64,000 nt of DNA. Origin: Hoeflea sp. 108. Lineage in GTDB: Bacteria; Pseudomonadota; Alphaproteobacteria; Rhizobiales; Rhizobiaceae. The translations under genes and the position numbers were made by a program. The stretch is taken from NCBI RefSeq assembly GCF_000372965.1, contig NZ_KB890024.1, forward strand, positions 2,048,839 to 2,112,838. The letters are read 5' to 3'. Under the pieces are notes generated by a model. It ran no database searches. It was not told the origin of the DNA and saw only the letters and a program-made list of their open reading frames with translations. The first letter of the stretch is position 1, and each line of letters starts with the position of its first letter. This document shows, one piece after another, positions 32,248-40,851 of this stretch.

Positions 32248-34851
32248 ATGAATCCGCAGCGTGATCCCTATTGGTCGATGCCGTTAGCGGAGGTCATGAC
32301 CGCGCTGGGCACGAACCCAGGCGGTTTGACCGCCGCACAAGCGAACCAAAGTCGTGCGCTTCACGGAATCAACGCCATTCAAGGTCGCTCGGGCGGAGAG
32401 GCGCTCCGCCTGGTGCTTCGGCAAGTCCGCAGTCCTTTGGTGCTCATACTCATGTTTGCCGCGGCCGTGTCGTCGCTGATGGGAGAGGCGCAGGAAGCGA
32501 TTATTATCTGCCTGATATTGCTGGCGAGTTGCGGCCTGGGCTTCACGCAAGAGTACGGTGCGTCCAAGGCCGCATTGGCCCTGAAGCGTCAATTGCTTCG
32601 AAGAGTCAGGGCTTTGCGCAATGGTGTCGAGACCGACGTTGCCATAGATGAGGTTGTTCCCGGCGATCTTCTCAAGTTATCCGCTGGGGACATGATTGCT
32701 GCCGACGGCCTCATCGTCGATGCCCGCGACTTCAACGTCAGTGAGGCGGTCCTGACTGGCGAATCCTTTCCCGTCCTGAAAACCATGGGAGTGGTCGGGG
32801 CAGAAACGCCACTGGGGCAACGGACGAATTCTGTCTTCACAGGGACATCCGTCCGCAGCGGCACGGCCACCGTACTCGCCGTCGCAACAGGAAGCGCCAC
32901 AGAGTTTGCAGCGATCGCCGATGCAGTCGAGAGGCGGGTAGAGGAAAGCGGCTTTGCCAAGGGTATCCGGCGATTCGGATACCTCATGACCGAGGTGATG
33001 CTGGCGATTGTGATCGTCGTATTTGTGGTCAACCTGTTGCTCCACAGGCCGTTGGCAGAATCGCTGCTCTTTTCTCTCGCACTGGCGGTCGGCCTTACTC
33101 CGGAACTGTTGCCTGCGATCATCAGCGTTACGCTCGCTCGTGGGGCCGCGGTCATGGCCAAGAATGGCGTGATCGTCCGACGGCTCGAGGCAATTGAGAA
33201 CCTGGGCAGCATGGATGTCCTGTGTACGGACAAGACGGGGACATTAACCGAAGGAGCTATTCGGCTTGACCGATGGGTAGATTCGCGTGGGCGACCATCC
33301 GATCAGCTGCTTGCCTGGGCGAAACTGAACGCGTCGCTCCAGACTGGGATCAAGAATCCACTCGACGAAGCGATCGTCAATGTCGGCATCCCGGAGCAGC
33401 AGCCCCTGGGCGGGCAAGGGGTTAAGCTCGACGAGATTCCCTACGACTTCGCCCGCAAGCGCCTGTCCGTTATCGTCCGCAGAGTCGAAGGCGGCTCGCT
33501 GATGATCTGCAAGGGTGCGGTCCGGACGATGCTGGATGTGTGCGAGACTGAAACAGACGGACAAACGGCTGAAAAACTCTCCGATCAGCGTCGGGCCGAT
33601 ATCGATGACCAGGTTCGGTCGTGGAGCGAACAGGGCTTTCGCGTTATTGCCCTGGCTGTCCGTCAGTTTCTGAAGACTGAAGGTTTCACCCGCGGCGATG
33701 AAATGGACCTCACGCTCGCGGGCTTTCTGCTGTTTTTCGACCCTCCAAAGGAGAGCTCGGCTGACGCGCTGAAGGAACTCGCCAGGCGCGGCGTATCAGT
33801 TCGAATGATCAGTGGCGATGACCGACACGTTGCCAGGCATCTTGCCAAGGCTATAGGCCTAGCCCCCGACGCGATATTGACCGGCGACGAACTGGTTCAC
33901 ATGACGAAGGAAGCCCTGTTCGCGCGTGTCGAAGACATCGACATTTTTGCCGAGATCGACCCCAACCAGAAGGAACGGATCGTCGAAGCATTCAAGAGAC
34001 GGGGCCGGATTGTCGGCTACCTAGGGGATGGCATCAACGACGCGCCGGCACTCCACCAGGCCGATGTCGGCATCTCGGTGGACCAAGCCGTCGATGTGGC
34101 GCGTGAGGCGGCCGATATCATTCTGCTCGAACGGGACCTTGGGATTCTCATGGTGGGAATCGACGATGGACGAAAGACCTTCGCCAACACGATGAAGTAC
34201 ATCGCCATCACGACTAGCTCGAACTTCGGCAACATGATCAGTATGGCCATTGCGTCGCTTTTCCTGCCCTTTCTTCCCCTCTTGGCGAAGCAGATACTGC
34301 TCAACAACTTTCTCTCCGACCTCCCGTCTTTGTCGATCGCAACTGACAATGTCGATATAGATGAAACCAGGCGACCGAGGAGATGGGACATCTCGTTCAT
34401 TCGTCGCTTCATGATCCGTTTCGGTTTGGTCAGTTCCTTGTTCGACGCGGCAACGTTCGCCTTCCTATTGTTCGTGGTTCACGCCGGCGCTTCGGTGTTT
34501 CAGACTGGTTGGTTCACTGAATCGTTGCTTACCCAACTTGCCACCGTTCTGGTCATTCGGACCCACAAGCCTGCTTGGTCAAGCCGGCCCAGCCGGACGC
34601 TTGTGTCGCTTACGCTACTCGTTGGCACCGTTGCGGTTAGCCTGTCCTATTCGCCAGTGGCTGTCTGGTTTGGGTTCGTGCCGTTGTCGCTAACAACCAT
34701 GGGAGGGCTGCTTTGCATCACACTCGCTTATGTGATGACGACGGAATGGTTGAAGGTCCGGTTCTTCGCGACTTCTGGAGTTTCTAACACTGGCCTCCAC
34801 AGTCCAACGAAGCGTGCCCTTGTTGGCGGATTGGCGAGCAGGTCGCAGTGA
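32248..34851 (+). CDS. P-type ATPase of the MgtA (P3B) or related cation type
   Basis: An 867-residue P-type ATPase. It has an N-terminal cation-ATPase domain (NPGGLTAAQANQSRALHGIN), actuator motif SEAVLTGESFPV, membrane segment GLTPELLPAIISVTLARGA, phosphorylation site CTDKTGTLT (Asp328), GDGINDAPAL and a C-terminal transmembrane bundle. The VLCTDKTGTLT context and the TPELLPAI segment most resemble magnesium-importing MgtA/MgtB, which has TPEMLPMI. A related Ca/Mg role cannot be excluded. AAGGGG precedes the ATG. DosR-type regulons also contain a large cation ATPase (CtpF). Confidence 0.88.
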   Translation: MNPQRDPYWSMPLAEVMTALGTNPGGLTAAQANQSRALHGINAIQGRSGGEALRLVLRQVRSPLVLILMFAAAVSSLMGEAQEAIIICLILLASCGLGFTQEYGASKAALALKRQLLRRVRALRNGVETDVAIDEVVPGDLLKLSAGDMIAADGLIVDARDFNVSEAVLTGESFPVLKTMGVVGAETPLGQRTNSVFTGTSVRSGTATVLAVATGSATEFAAIADAVERRVEESGFAKGIRRFGYLMTEVMLAIVIVVFVVNLLLHRPLAESLLFSLALAVGLTPELLPAIISVTLARGAAVMAKNGVIVRRLEAIENLGSMDVLCTDKTGTLTEGAIRLDRWVDSRGRPSDQLLAWAKLNASLQTGIKNPLDEAIVNVGIPEQQPLGGQGVKLDEIPYDFARKRLSVIVRRVEGGSLMICKGAVRTMLDVCETETDGQTAEKLSDQRRADIDDQVRSWSEQGFRVIALAVRQFLKTEGFTRGDEMDLTLAGFLLFFDPPKESSADALKELARRGVSVRMISGDDRHVARHLAKAIGLAPDAILTGDELVHMTKEALFARVEDIDIFAEIDPNQKERIVEAFKRRGRIVGYLGDGINDAPALHQADVGISVDQAVDVAREAADIILLERDLGILMVGIDDGRKTFANTMKYIAITTSSNFGNMISMAIASLFLPFLPLLAKQILLNNFLSDLPSLSIATDNVDIDETRRPRRWDISFIRRFMIRFGLVSSLFDAATFAFLLFVVHAGASVFQTGWFTESLLTQLATVLVIRTHKPAWSSRPSRTLVSLTLLVGTVAVSLSYSPVAVWFGFVPLSLTTMGGLLCITLAYVMTTEWLKVRFFATSGVSNTGLHSPTKRALVGGLASRSQ

Positions 34852-34865
34852 ACGGAGTTATCTCC

Positions 34866-35453
34866 ATGACTCGACGCATCCTCATCATAATTGGTCACCC
34901 GGATCCTTCCCCCGATCGCTTTTGTCGCGTGCTTGCGAAAGCGTATGCTGCCGCGGCGGAGAGCGCGGGCCATCAGATCCGTCAGATCGATCTGGCGGTC
35001 ACAGACTTCCCGCTGTTGAGGACCGCCGAAGAGTTCGAGCACGGTACTGTCCCTGAACCATTGCGAGCGGCTGCCGATGCGATCGTCTGGGCTGAACACC
35101 TGGTGTTCGTATTTCCCTTGTGGCTCGGCACCATGCCGGCGCTGCTCAAAGGATTCCTCGAACAGACGATGCGGCCAGGAGTGGCCTTCCAGTACCCGGA
35201 AAACAAGGGAATGCTGACAAAAGCCCTGCTGCGGGGCCGATCCGCCCGGATCGTGGTGACCATGGGAATGCCGTCGATCTTCTATCGGCTGTGGTTCCTC
35301 AACCACGGGATCGCCGGCATGCGCCGAGGGGTTCTGAATTTCGTGGGGATCAAGCCCGTTCATGAAACACTCCTCGGCCCCGTGGGTACCGGAGAAGCAC
35401 GGCGATTGAAATGGATCTGCCAAATCGAACAGCTCGGCAGGCGCGCCCATTAA
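34866..35453 (+). CDS. Flavodoxin-fold NAD(P)H oxidoreductase (KefF/quinone reductase type)
   Basis: A 195-residue FMN protein of the NAD(P)H dehydrogenase (quinone) family. It begins RRILIIIGHPDPS and carries the FMN-contacting HLVFVFPLWLGTMPALLKGF and MRPGVAFQY segments. It probably reduces quinones or electrophiles by two electrons. GGAG lies eight bases before the ATG at 34866, 14 bp after the stop of the ATPase gene, so they are cotranscribed. KefF-like reductases often regulate cation channels, so the pairing with a cation transporter is suggestive. Confidence 0.85.
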   Translation: MTRRILIIIGHPDPSPDRFCRVLAKAYAAAAESAGHQIRQIDLAVTDFPLLRTAEEFEHGTVPEPLRAAADAIVWAEHLVFVFPLWLGTMPALLKGFLEQTMRPGVAFQYPENKGMLTKALLRGRSARIVVTMGMPSIFYRLWFLNHGIAGMRRGVLNFVGIKPVHETLLGPVGTGEARRLKWICQIEQLGRRAH

Positions 35454-35459
35454 CCCGCA

Positions 35460-36443
35460 CTACGGTACCAGGACGGCCGCCCCGCTGACTCGGCCCGACC
35501 GAAGGTCGTCGAGCGCGTCGTTGGCTTTGTGAAGCAGGTAGGCGGTAGTGCGAGCCGTGACCTTCGCCTGCTTGGAAATGGCGAAGAATTCGTCGCCATC
35601 GCGGCGGGTGAGGTTCGCCACTGAAACGACTTCACGCTCGCCCCATAACAGTTCGTAGTGCATGGCCGGAATATCGCTCATATGAATGCCGCCGCAGACG
35701 ACGCGCCCACCTTTCCGAACCAGTGCGAGCGCCGCTGGCACGAGCGAGCCGACCGGGGCGAAGATGATCGCCGCGTCGAGTTCTGCTGGAGGTTGATCTT
35801 CCGAACTACCCGCCCAAATACACCCAAGCTGGCGGGCCAATCCCTGGGCTGTCACGTCGCCCGGTTTGGTGAAGGCAAAGACTTGCCGCCCTTGCCAGAC
35901 GGAGACTTGGGCAATGATGTGGGCTGCCGCGCCAAAGCCAAACAGTCCCAGCCGCTTGGCATCACCCGCCTTCTTCAAGCATCGCCATCCGATCAGTCCA
36001 GCGCATAGCAGGGGGGCCTGCGCCACCGGGTTGTCACGTGGATCGAGTTCAAAGGCATAGTCCACGCCGGCCAACACATGGGTCGCGAAGCCGCCGTCCG
36101 CTGTGTAGCCTGTGAATAAGGGTGAATTGCAGAGGTTCTCGCTGCCTGCCCTGCAATAGCGACAGTCGCCGCATGTTCGACCCAGCCACGGTACGCCGAA
36201 CCTATGGCCGAGCAAGGAACTGTCGAGATCAGATCCGACTAGGTCAGCAATGCCGACAATCTCGTGCCCCGGAATCAACGGCAACTTCGGATTTGGAAGG
36301 TCTCCGTCCACAACATGAAGATCGGTTCGGCATACAGCGCAGGCTTCTACACGCAGGCGGATCTGCCTGGGTCCGGGGGAAGGATCCGCCCTCTCAACAA
36401 GCCGAAGCGGTTGGCGCACATGCTCAAGCAACATGGCCTTCAT
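35460..36443 (-). CDS. Zinc-binding alcohol dehydrogenase family protein
   Basis: A 327-residue medium-chain dehydrogenase/reductase. Catalytic zinc ligands are visible in CAVCRTDLHVVDGDLP then GHEIVG, and the four-Cys structural zinc site in CGDCRYCRAGSENLC. The nucleotide-binding stretch GLFGFGAAAHIIAQ is present in diverged form. It is a likely NAD(P)-dependent alcohol/aldehyde oxidoreductase for redox balance at low oxygen. The start at 36443 fits the family; the frame beyond it to 36551 is rejected. It follows the BON gene by 23 bp and should be driven from the same FixK box at 37182. Confidence 0.88.
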   Translation of the reverse strand: MKAMLLEHVRQPLRLVERADPSPGPRQIRLRVEACAVCRTDLHVVDGDLPNPKLPLIPGHEIVGIADLVGSDLDSSLLGHRFGVPWLGRTCGDCRYCRAGSENLCNSPLFTGYTADGGFATHVLAGVDYAFELDPRDNPVAQAPLLCAGLIGWRCLKKAGDAKRLGLFGFGAAAHIIAQVSVWQGRQVFAFTKPGDVTAQGLARQLGCIWAGSSEDQPPAELDAAIIFAPVGSLVPAALALVRKGGRVVCGGIHMSDIPAMHYELLWGEREVVSVANLTRRDGDEFFAISKQAKVTARTTAYLLHKANDALDDLRSGRVSGAAVLVP

Positions 36444-36466
36444 TGCTGCGGGCCCCCGATACGCCT

Positions 36467-37114
36467 TCAACTCACCGAAATTCGGTCGTCCACCTGGGTA
36501 ACTCCGGGGATGGACCATGCTGCGCGTTCGGCCGCCATGCGCTCCGACCATGTGCGGACGTGGCCCTCCAGTCGGACGATTCCATCGGCCATCGAAACCT
36601 GGATCGCTTGGGCTTCGATTTCAGCACTGCGTACCAAGGCCGACTTGATCTTCTTGCGGACATCGGCCGATGTCAGGTGCGGCCTGATTTCAATGTTGTT
36701 GGAGATGCCGACCACGCCACCCAAGCGTTGCACCACGTCAGTTGCTGCGGTTTTCTGATACTGCCAAGTGACGCTGCCTGTGAGGGTCACCCAGCCGTGC
36801 TGGACCGTGATTTGGACCGCGTTCTCAGGAATTGTCGTATTCCATGCAAGGATAGTAACCGCTCGTCTCGCGATCTCGTCGTCAGCAGTGGCGTGGGCAC
36901 CGAAAGGCCGGACTTCAATATCTTGAGCGATCCCCCTTACCCCCTTCACACGTCGAACAACTCCTTCTGCCGCAGCCTTCTGAGCATAGGTCGAAACATG
37001 CCCAGTCAGAGTGACGACACCGTGATCGACAGACACTCCGATATGGGCTGCATTGATGCTGGGTTCGAAATCCAATTCGTCGAGGACATCTTGTCTGAGG
37101 GCGATATCAGACAT
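36467..37114 (-). CDS. Triple BON-domain protein
   Basis: A 215-residue cytoplasmic protein containing three BON repeats (about residues 3-70, 78-145 and 148-215). Each repeat carries the VTLTGHV-like core strand (GVVTLTGHVSTY, GWVTLTGSVTWQ, GIVRLEGHVRTW). BON domains bind membranes or hydrophobic ligands and occur in envelope-stress and hypoxia genes. The ATG at 37114 follows AAGGAG; an earlier in-frame codon at 37213 would run through the box and is rejected. It forms an operon with the zinc alcohol dehydrogenase. Confidence 0.87.
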   Translation of the reverse strand: MSDIALRQDVLDELDFEPSINAAHIGVSVDHGVVTLTGHVSTYAQKAAAEGVVRRVKGVRGIAQDIEVRPFGAHATADDEIARRAVTILAWNTTIPENAVQITVQHGWVTLTGSVTWQYQKTAATDVVQRLGGVVGISNNIEIRPHLTSADVRKKIKSALVRSAEIEAQAIQVSMADGIVRLEGHVRTWSERMAAERAAWSIPGVTQVDDRISVS

Positions 37115-37181
37115 CGATCGAACTCCTTGTTGTCGCCGCAAACGCAGAAAGACCAGTCTCTGCCAGAGCCCCTCGGCTGCA

Positions 37182-37195
37182 TTGATCCTTGTCAA
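37182..37195. promoter_or_regulatory. FNR/FixK box between BON (minus) and fixL (plus)
   Basis: TTGATCCTTGTCAA is a perfect palindrome, centred 74 bp before the BON start and 132 bp before the fixL start. It most likely serves BON-adh; feedback on fixLJ is possible. Confidence 0.8.
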
Positions 37196-37320
37196 ATTTT
37201 GGCGAGCAACCATGTCACGAGTGCAACTCGTAGCCCTTCGCGATAGATGGATGTATAAGAAAACCAGGGTGAAGGACCGCTTTCCAGCGGGTCTGGGTGA
37301 GGCAACATCGGGAAGTGGTC

Positions 37321-38832
37321 ATGGCCGAAGATGCCATTTCCAAACCGTTCCACAAAGTAAGGTTCCCTTTTATTTACTGTGGGGGAAAAGCATACCTTTT
37401 TGCCTGTTCAGTCGTGGCATTCGCGTTTTTGGCACGTATTCTTCTCCATGGCTTTCTGGCTGACAGCGCCACTTTCATACTCTTCGTCCCGGCAATCCTC
37501 ATAGCTGCGATGACAGGCGGTGCGGGTCCTGGGCTGGTTTCAGTTGTCCTGTCCGTTATTGGCGCGTTCTACATTGGCGGGCTCAAGCTGGAGGGCAACA
37601 CTGGTGTCGGTGCGCTGCTGGTTTTCACCCTCGTCGGCTTGGCTCTGGCGGCAATGGGGGAACTGTTGCATCGGGCCTGGAGTGTCAATGAAGAAACGAA
37701 GCATAGGCTCGTTGAGCGCGAAGCTCATCTCAAGTCGATATTGGACACTGTCCTCGACGCTTCGGTTGTCATCGAACGAGATGGAACCATCGTTTCCTTC
37801 AACACGGCAGCAGTCAGGCAGTTCGGCTACTTGGAAGAGGAAGTCAGGGGCCAAAATGTTCGAATCCTCATGCCGGAGCCATATCGAAGCGGTCACGATG
37901 GCTTCATCCGCAGGTACCTGACCACTGGCGAGAAGCGCATCATTGGGGTCGATCGCGTGGTGGTCGGCCGCAGGAAGGATGGTTCCACGTTTCCGATGAC
38001 TCTGGCCGTGGGCGAGATGAAGTCCGGCGATAAGATCTATTTCACCGGGTTCATACGCGATTTGACCGAACGAGAAGAATCTGCAGCTCGGCTTCAGGAA
38101 ATTCAAGGCGAGCTGGCGAGGCTCGCCCGCCTCAACGAACTGGGAGAAATGGCTTCAACGCTTGCGCACGAACTCAATCAGCCGCTGTCGACAATTGCAA
38201 ACTACACGCAAGGGTCTCTTCGCATGCTGCGAGAACACCCAGATCAAGTAGCAGGCCAACTTCCAGAAGTTTTGCAAGAGATTGCGACGCAGTCACTCCG
38301 AGCAGGAGAGATTATCCGCCATCTTCGGGAATTCGTGATGCGCGGGGAGACCGAGAAAGCGCCCGAGGACATTCATAAGCTTGTCGAAGAGGCCGGTGCT
38401 TTGGCTCTGATGGGGTCAAGAGAACGAGGCGTTCGATCAGTTTTTGATTTCGGTCCCGGAACAGGGATGGTGATGGTCGACAGAGTCCAGATTCAACAAG
38501 TACTGACCAATCTCATGCGCAACGGCATCGAAGCCATGCGTGACAGCGATACGCGGCTTCTGACTGTGCGGACGGCCTCCGGAAAGCCAGGCGAAGTCGC
38601 CGTTGAAGTCTCCGACACCGGGCCTGGCATTTCCGACGAGGTTGCAGCGCGCCTGTTCCAGCCCTTCGTGACGACCAAGGCCAGCGGTATGGGCATTGGC
38701 CTCTCGATTGCCAAACGCATCGTGGAGGCACACGGGGGGGAGCTGAACATGCGGAAGAATGCCCATGGCGGGGTGACATTCCGTTTCACCTTGCCCGCTT
38801 TCGGACAGGAGACAGCCGATGGACAAGGGTGA
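37321..38832 (+). CDS. fixL: Oxygen-sensing histidine kinase FixL
   Basis: A 503-residue membrane histidine kinase. N-terminal hydrophobic helices (about residues 20-120) precede a heme-PAS domain with the proximal histidine in YRSGHDGFIRRY (His192) and the oxygen-contacting arginine in IIGVDRVVVGRRKDG. The phospho-acceptor His283 lies in STLAHELNQPLS, with ATPase motifs NLMRNGIEAM, DTGPGI and GMGIGLSI after it. These positions nearly coincide with Sinorhizobium FixL (505 residues; His194 and His285, from memory). It should phosphorylate FixJ when oxygen leaves the heme. Its end overlaps fixJ by 14 bp. Confidence 0.93.
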   Translation: MAEDAISKPFHKVRFPFIYCGGKAYLFACSVVAFAFLARILLHGFLADSATFILFVPAILIAAMTGGAGPGLVSVVLSVIGAFYIGGLKLEGNTGVGALLVFTLVGLALAAMGELLHRAWSVNEETKHRLVEREAHLKSILDTVLDASVVIERDGTIVSFNTAAVRQFGYLEEEVRGQNVRILMPEPYRSGHDGFIRRYLTTGEKRIIGVDRVVVGRRKDGSTFPMTLAVGEMKSGDKIYFTGFIRDLTEREESAARLQEIQGELARLARLNELGEMASTLAHELNQPLSTIANYTQGSLRMLREHPDQVAGQLPEVLQEIATQSLRAGEIIRHLREFVMRGETEKAPEDIHKLVEEAGALALMGSRERGVRSVFDFGPGTGMVMVDRVQIQQVLTNLMRNGIEAMRDSDTRLLTVRTASGKPGEVAVEVSDTGPGISDEVAARLFQPFVTTKASGMGIGLSIAKRIVEAHGGELNMRKNAHGGVTFRFTLPAFGQETADGQG

Positions 38833-39442
38833 GAGCGTCGTCCACGTCGTCGACGATGAGGAACCGGTGAGAAAGTCACTGGCGTTCCTGCTTACTATGT
38901 CCGGGTATACTGTGCGCCAGCATGAGTCTGCCGTAGCGTTCCTATCCGTGGCACCAACTATCCGTAATGGTTGTTTGGTGACTGACTTACGTATGCCCGA
39001 TGTAGACGGGATCGAATTGCTGCAGCGGCTCCGCCAGCTATCCAGCACCATTCCCGCGATAGTGATTACGGGACATGGCGACGTTCCACTTGCCGTCGAA
39101 GCCATGAAAGCGGGAGCCTTCGATTTTATCGAAAAGCCGTTCAAGGACGATGTCTTGATCTCGGCTGTTGACCGGGCCATCGCTAGCATCGGAAGGCAGG
39201 CCGTTCACGAGGACATATCTGCCATTCGCGCTCGAGCGGCGTTGTTGAGCGATCGCGAGCGCGAGGTCTTCGTTGCGGTCGTGGCGGGACTTCCGAACAA
39301 AACCATCGCATACGATCTCGATATCAGTCCTCGAACCGTCGAGGTTCACCGGGCGAACGTAATGTCCAAGATGGAAGCGCGAAGCCTTCCCGAACTGGTG
39401 AGAATGGCCATCGAAGCGGGGCTTGGTGCCGGGCAACATTGA
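38819..39442 (+). CDS. fixJ: Response regulator FixJ
   Basis: A 207-residue NarL/FixJ-type regulator. The receiver domain has acidic DDEE at residues 12-15, phosphorylation site Asp56 in LVTDLRMPD, and the conserved Lys in FIEKPFKDD. A LuxR-type helix-turn-helix follows near the C-terminus (DREREVFVAVVAGLPNKTIA, then SPRTVEVHRANVMSKM). The gene overlaps fixL, so kinase and regulator are coupled. Once phosphorylated it should activate the downstream fixK promoter. Confidence 0.93.
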   Translation: MDKGESVVHVVDDEEPVRKSLAFLLTMSGYTVRQHESAVAFLSVAPTIRNGCLVTDLRMPDVDGIELLQRLRQLSSTIPAIVITGHGDVPLAVEAMKAGAFDFIEKPFKDDVLISAVDRAIASIGRQAVHEDISAIRARAALLSDREREVFVAVVAGLPNKTIAYDLDISPRTVEVHRANVMSKMEARSLPELVRMAIEAGLGAGQH

Positions 39443-39463
39443 CAGCCCCCAACCATCACGTGA

Positions 39464-39480
39464 CTACGTATTCTCCCCTA
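39464..39480. promoter_or_regulatory. Candidate FixJ-binding site upstream of fixK
   Basis: CTACGTATTCTCCCCTA lies 70-86 bp before the fixK ATG. The reverse strand reads ATACGTAG, seven of eight matches to the FixJ core GTAMGTAG as I recall it. It lies in the right place for FixJ activation. Confidence 0.45.
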
Positions 39481-39549
39481 GTGACATAACCGAATTTCTC
39501 TGCGGCGGCTCATGCGCGATGAATCTCCCGGTTACCGCGGGAGAGAGCA

Positions 39550-40200
39550 ATGCATCCTCAGGGCAAGGTCGACAGTACCACGGGGTCTAATTGGGACACG
39601 CTATTGGGCCAGATGCCTCTGCCGGCATTCGGAGTTCCAATGCCCGCGTCATTCCATCCAGCAGGCTGCGAAATTTTCTCCCCAGGAAGCGACGCGAGCT
39701 GCTTCTATGTGGTGAAGTTCGGTTGCGTCCGAGTCTATAGGCTGCTGGCTGATGGCCGTAGGCAAATCTCTGCATTTCATCTGCCTGGCGAAGTGTTCGG
39801 ATTCGAGGCGGATAGTCGCCATCATTTCTTCGCGGAGGCCGTCGGTGCCACCTCGACACTTTCCATGAGAGTGTCGGCAACCGCTGATTTGTCGGCAACA
39901 CTTCTGCCTCTGGCGCTGCGCGGCCTGGTGCGCGCCCAGGAGCATCTCCTCGTTCTCGGCCGTCAGAATGCCCCTGAGCGAGTTGCCGCCTTTTTGCTGG
40001 ACATGTTCGAGCGTCAGGGTGGGCTCGAACGCTTTGAACTGCCGATGTCACGGACAGACATTGCCGATTATCTAGGCCTGTCGCTTGAAACCGTGTCACG
40101 CGTTTTCACCAGACTGCGCGGACAAGGCATCATGCGGCTGGTGTCCTTGAGAACGGTTGAAATCGTCAAAATGCAGGCGCTATTGGTTATGTGCGAATAG
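39550..40200 (+). CDS. fixK: CRP/FNR-family activator, FixK type
   Basis: A 216-residue CRP/FNR regulator with a cyclic-nucleotide-like beta-barrel (about residues 20-120), a dimer helix and a winged helix-turn-helix. The recognition helix LGLSLETVSRVFTRL carries Glu180, Ser183 and Arg184, the E-x-x-S-R set by which FNR and FixK read TTGA half-sites. The N-terminal iron-sulfur cysteine cluster of FNR is missing, so oxygen control must come through FixLJ. It is the obvious candidate for binding the TTGA-N6-TCAA boxes throughout the island. GAGAGAGCA precedes its ATG. Confidence 0.92.
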   Translation: MHPQGKVDSTTGSNWDTLLGQMPLPAFGVPMPASFHPAGCEIFSPGSDASCFYVVKFGCVRVYRLLADGRRQISAFHLPGEVFGFEADSRHHFFAEAVGATSTLSMRVSATADLSATLLPLALRGLVRAQEHLLVLGRQNAPERVAAFLLDMFERQGGLERFELPMSRTDIADYLGLSLETVSRVFTRLRGQGIMRLVSLRTVEIVKMQALLVMCE

Positions 40201-40235
40201 ATGGCTGGGCATTGTCCCAGTCACTGGCCCGAGCA

Positions 40236-40724
40236 TCATTCCGCAGAGGCTGCGCTCGCAGTTGCTTGGCTCAGTAAATCCAACAATGGTCGCTGTCCGG
40301 CGACGAGCTTGTTGCTCGCGTCGTCCAACGAGAACCACTCAATTCGGTCCACCTCCGGGAAGAGCTTGTCTTGGCCGCTGTGGGGCGGCCACTCCATGGC
40401 AAACAGGTTGCTTTTGAAATCAGCCATATCGATGTCGGCTTCCACGGCAAAGGCGGTGACCAGCTTCCCACTATGCTGGCGGACGGTGCCGAGCGGAATG
40501 AGCTTGCCCGTCACTTCGATGCCTGTCTCTTCCTGGAACTCTCGCCTAGCCGCTGCCTCCGATTCCTCGTCGCCGGCATACTCGCCTTTGGGCATGGACC
40601 AGGCGCCAAGATCGCGTTTGCTCCAGAACGGCCCGCCCGGATGTGCAAGCAGGACTTCCACGAACCCTTGCGTTCGCCTGAACGCTAGTATGCCTGCGCT
40701 CTTCCTTGCCAACGCCCGCACCAT
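40236..40724 (-). CDS. Nudix hydrolase
   Basis: A 162-residue Nudix protein with a complete Nudix box around GEYAGDEESEAAARREFQEE then TGI, that is G-x5-E-x7-REUxEExGU. Its start AGILAFRRTQGFVEVLLAHPGG and MPKGEY resemble MutT/NTP-pyrophosphohydrolase members that clean up damaged or excess nucleotides or cap-like compounds. It is convergent with fixK and divergent from the metallo-hydrolase gene. The shared FixK box at 40757 is centred 39 bp before its ATG. Confidence 0.88.
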   Translation of the reverse strand: MVRALARKSAGILAFRRTQGFVEVLLAHPGGPFWSKRDLGAWSMPKGEYAGDEESEAAARREFQEETGIEVTGKLIPLGTVRQHSGKLVTAFAVEADIDMADFKSNLFAMEWPPHSGQDKLFPEVDRIEWFSLDDASNKLVAGQRPLLDLLSQATASAASAE

Positions 40725-40756
40725 CTCGGAATGAGACCAGAAGTTTCAGACCGAAA

Positions 40757-40770
40757 TTGACCCCGGTCAA
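40757..40770. promoter_or_regulatory. FNR/FixK box between Nudix (minus) and metallo-hydrolase (plus)
   Basis: TTGACCCCGGTCAA is a perfect palindrome, centred 88 bp before the metallo-hydrolase ATG and 39 bp before the Nudix ATG. It may serve both. Confidence 0.8.
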
Positions 40771-40851
40771 GGTTCGCAGCTGAAACTCGGGGAAACTTCA
40801 GTCTCGATCGGCGATCCACGCCATGTGAGCAACATTCGGGAGCGTCAAGAA

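Noticed and set aside
36122..37246. 374-codon open frame on the plus strand
   Set aside because: It is antisense to the alcohol dehydrogenase and BON genes, which have intact motifs.
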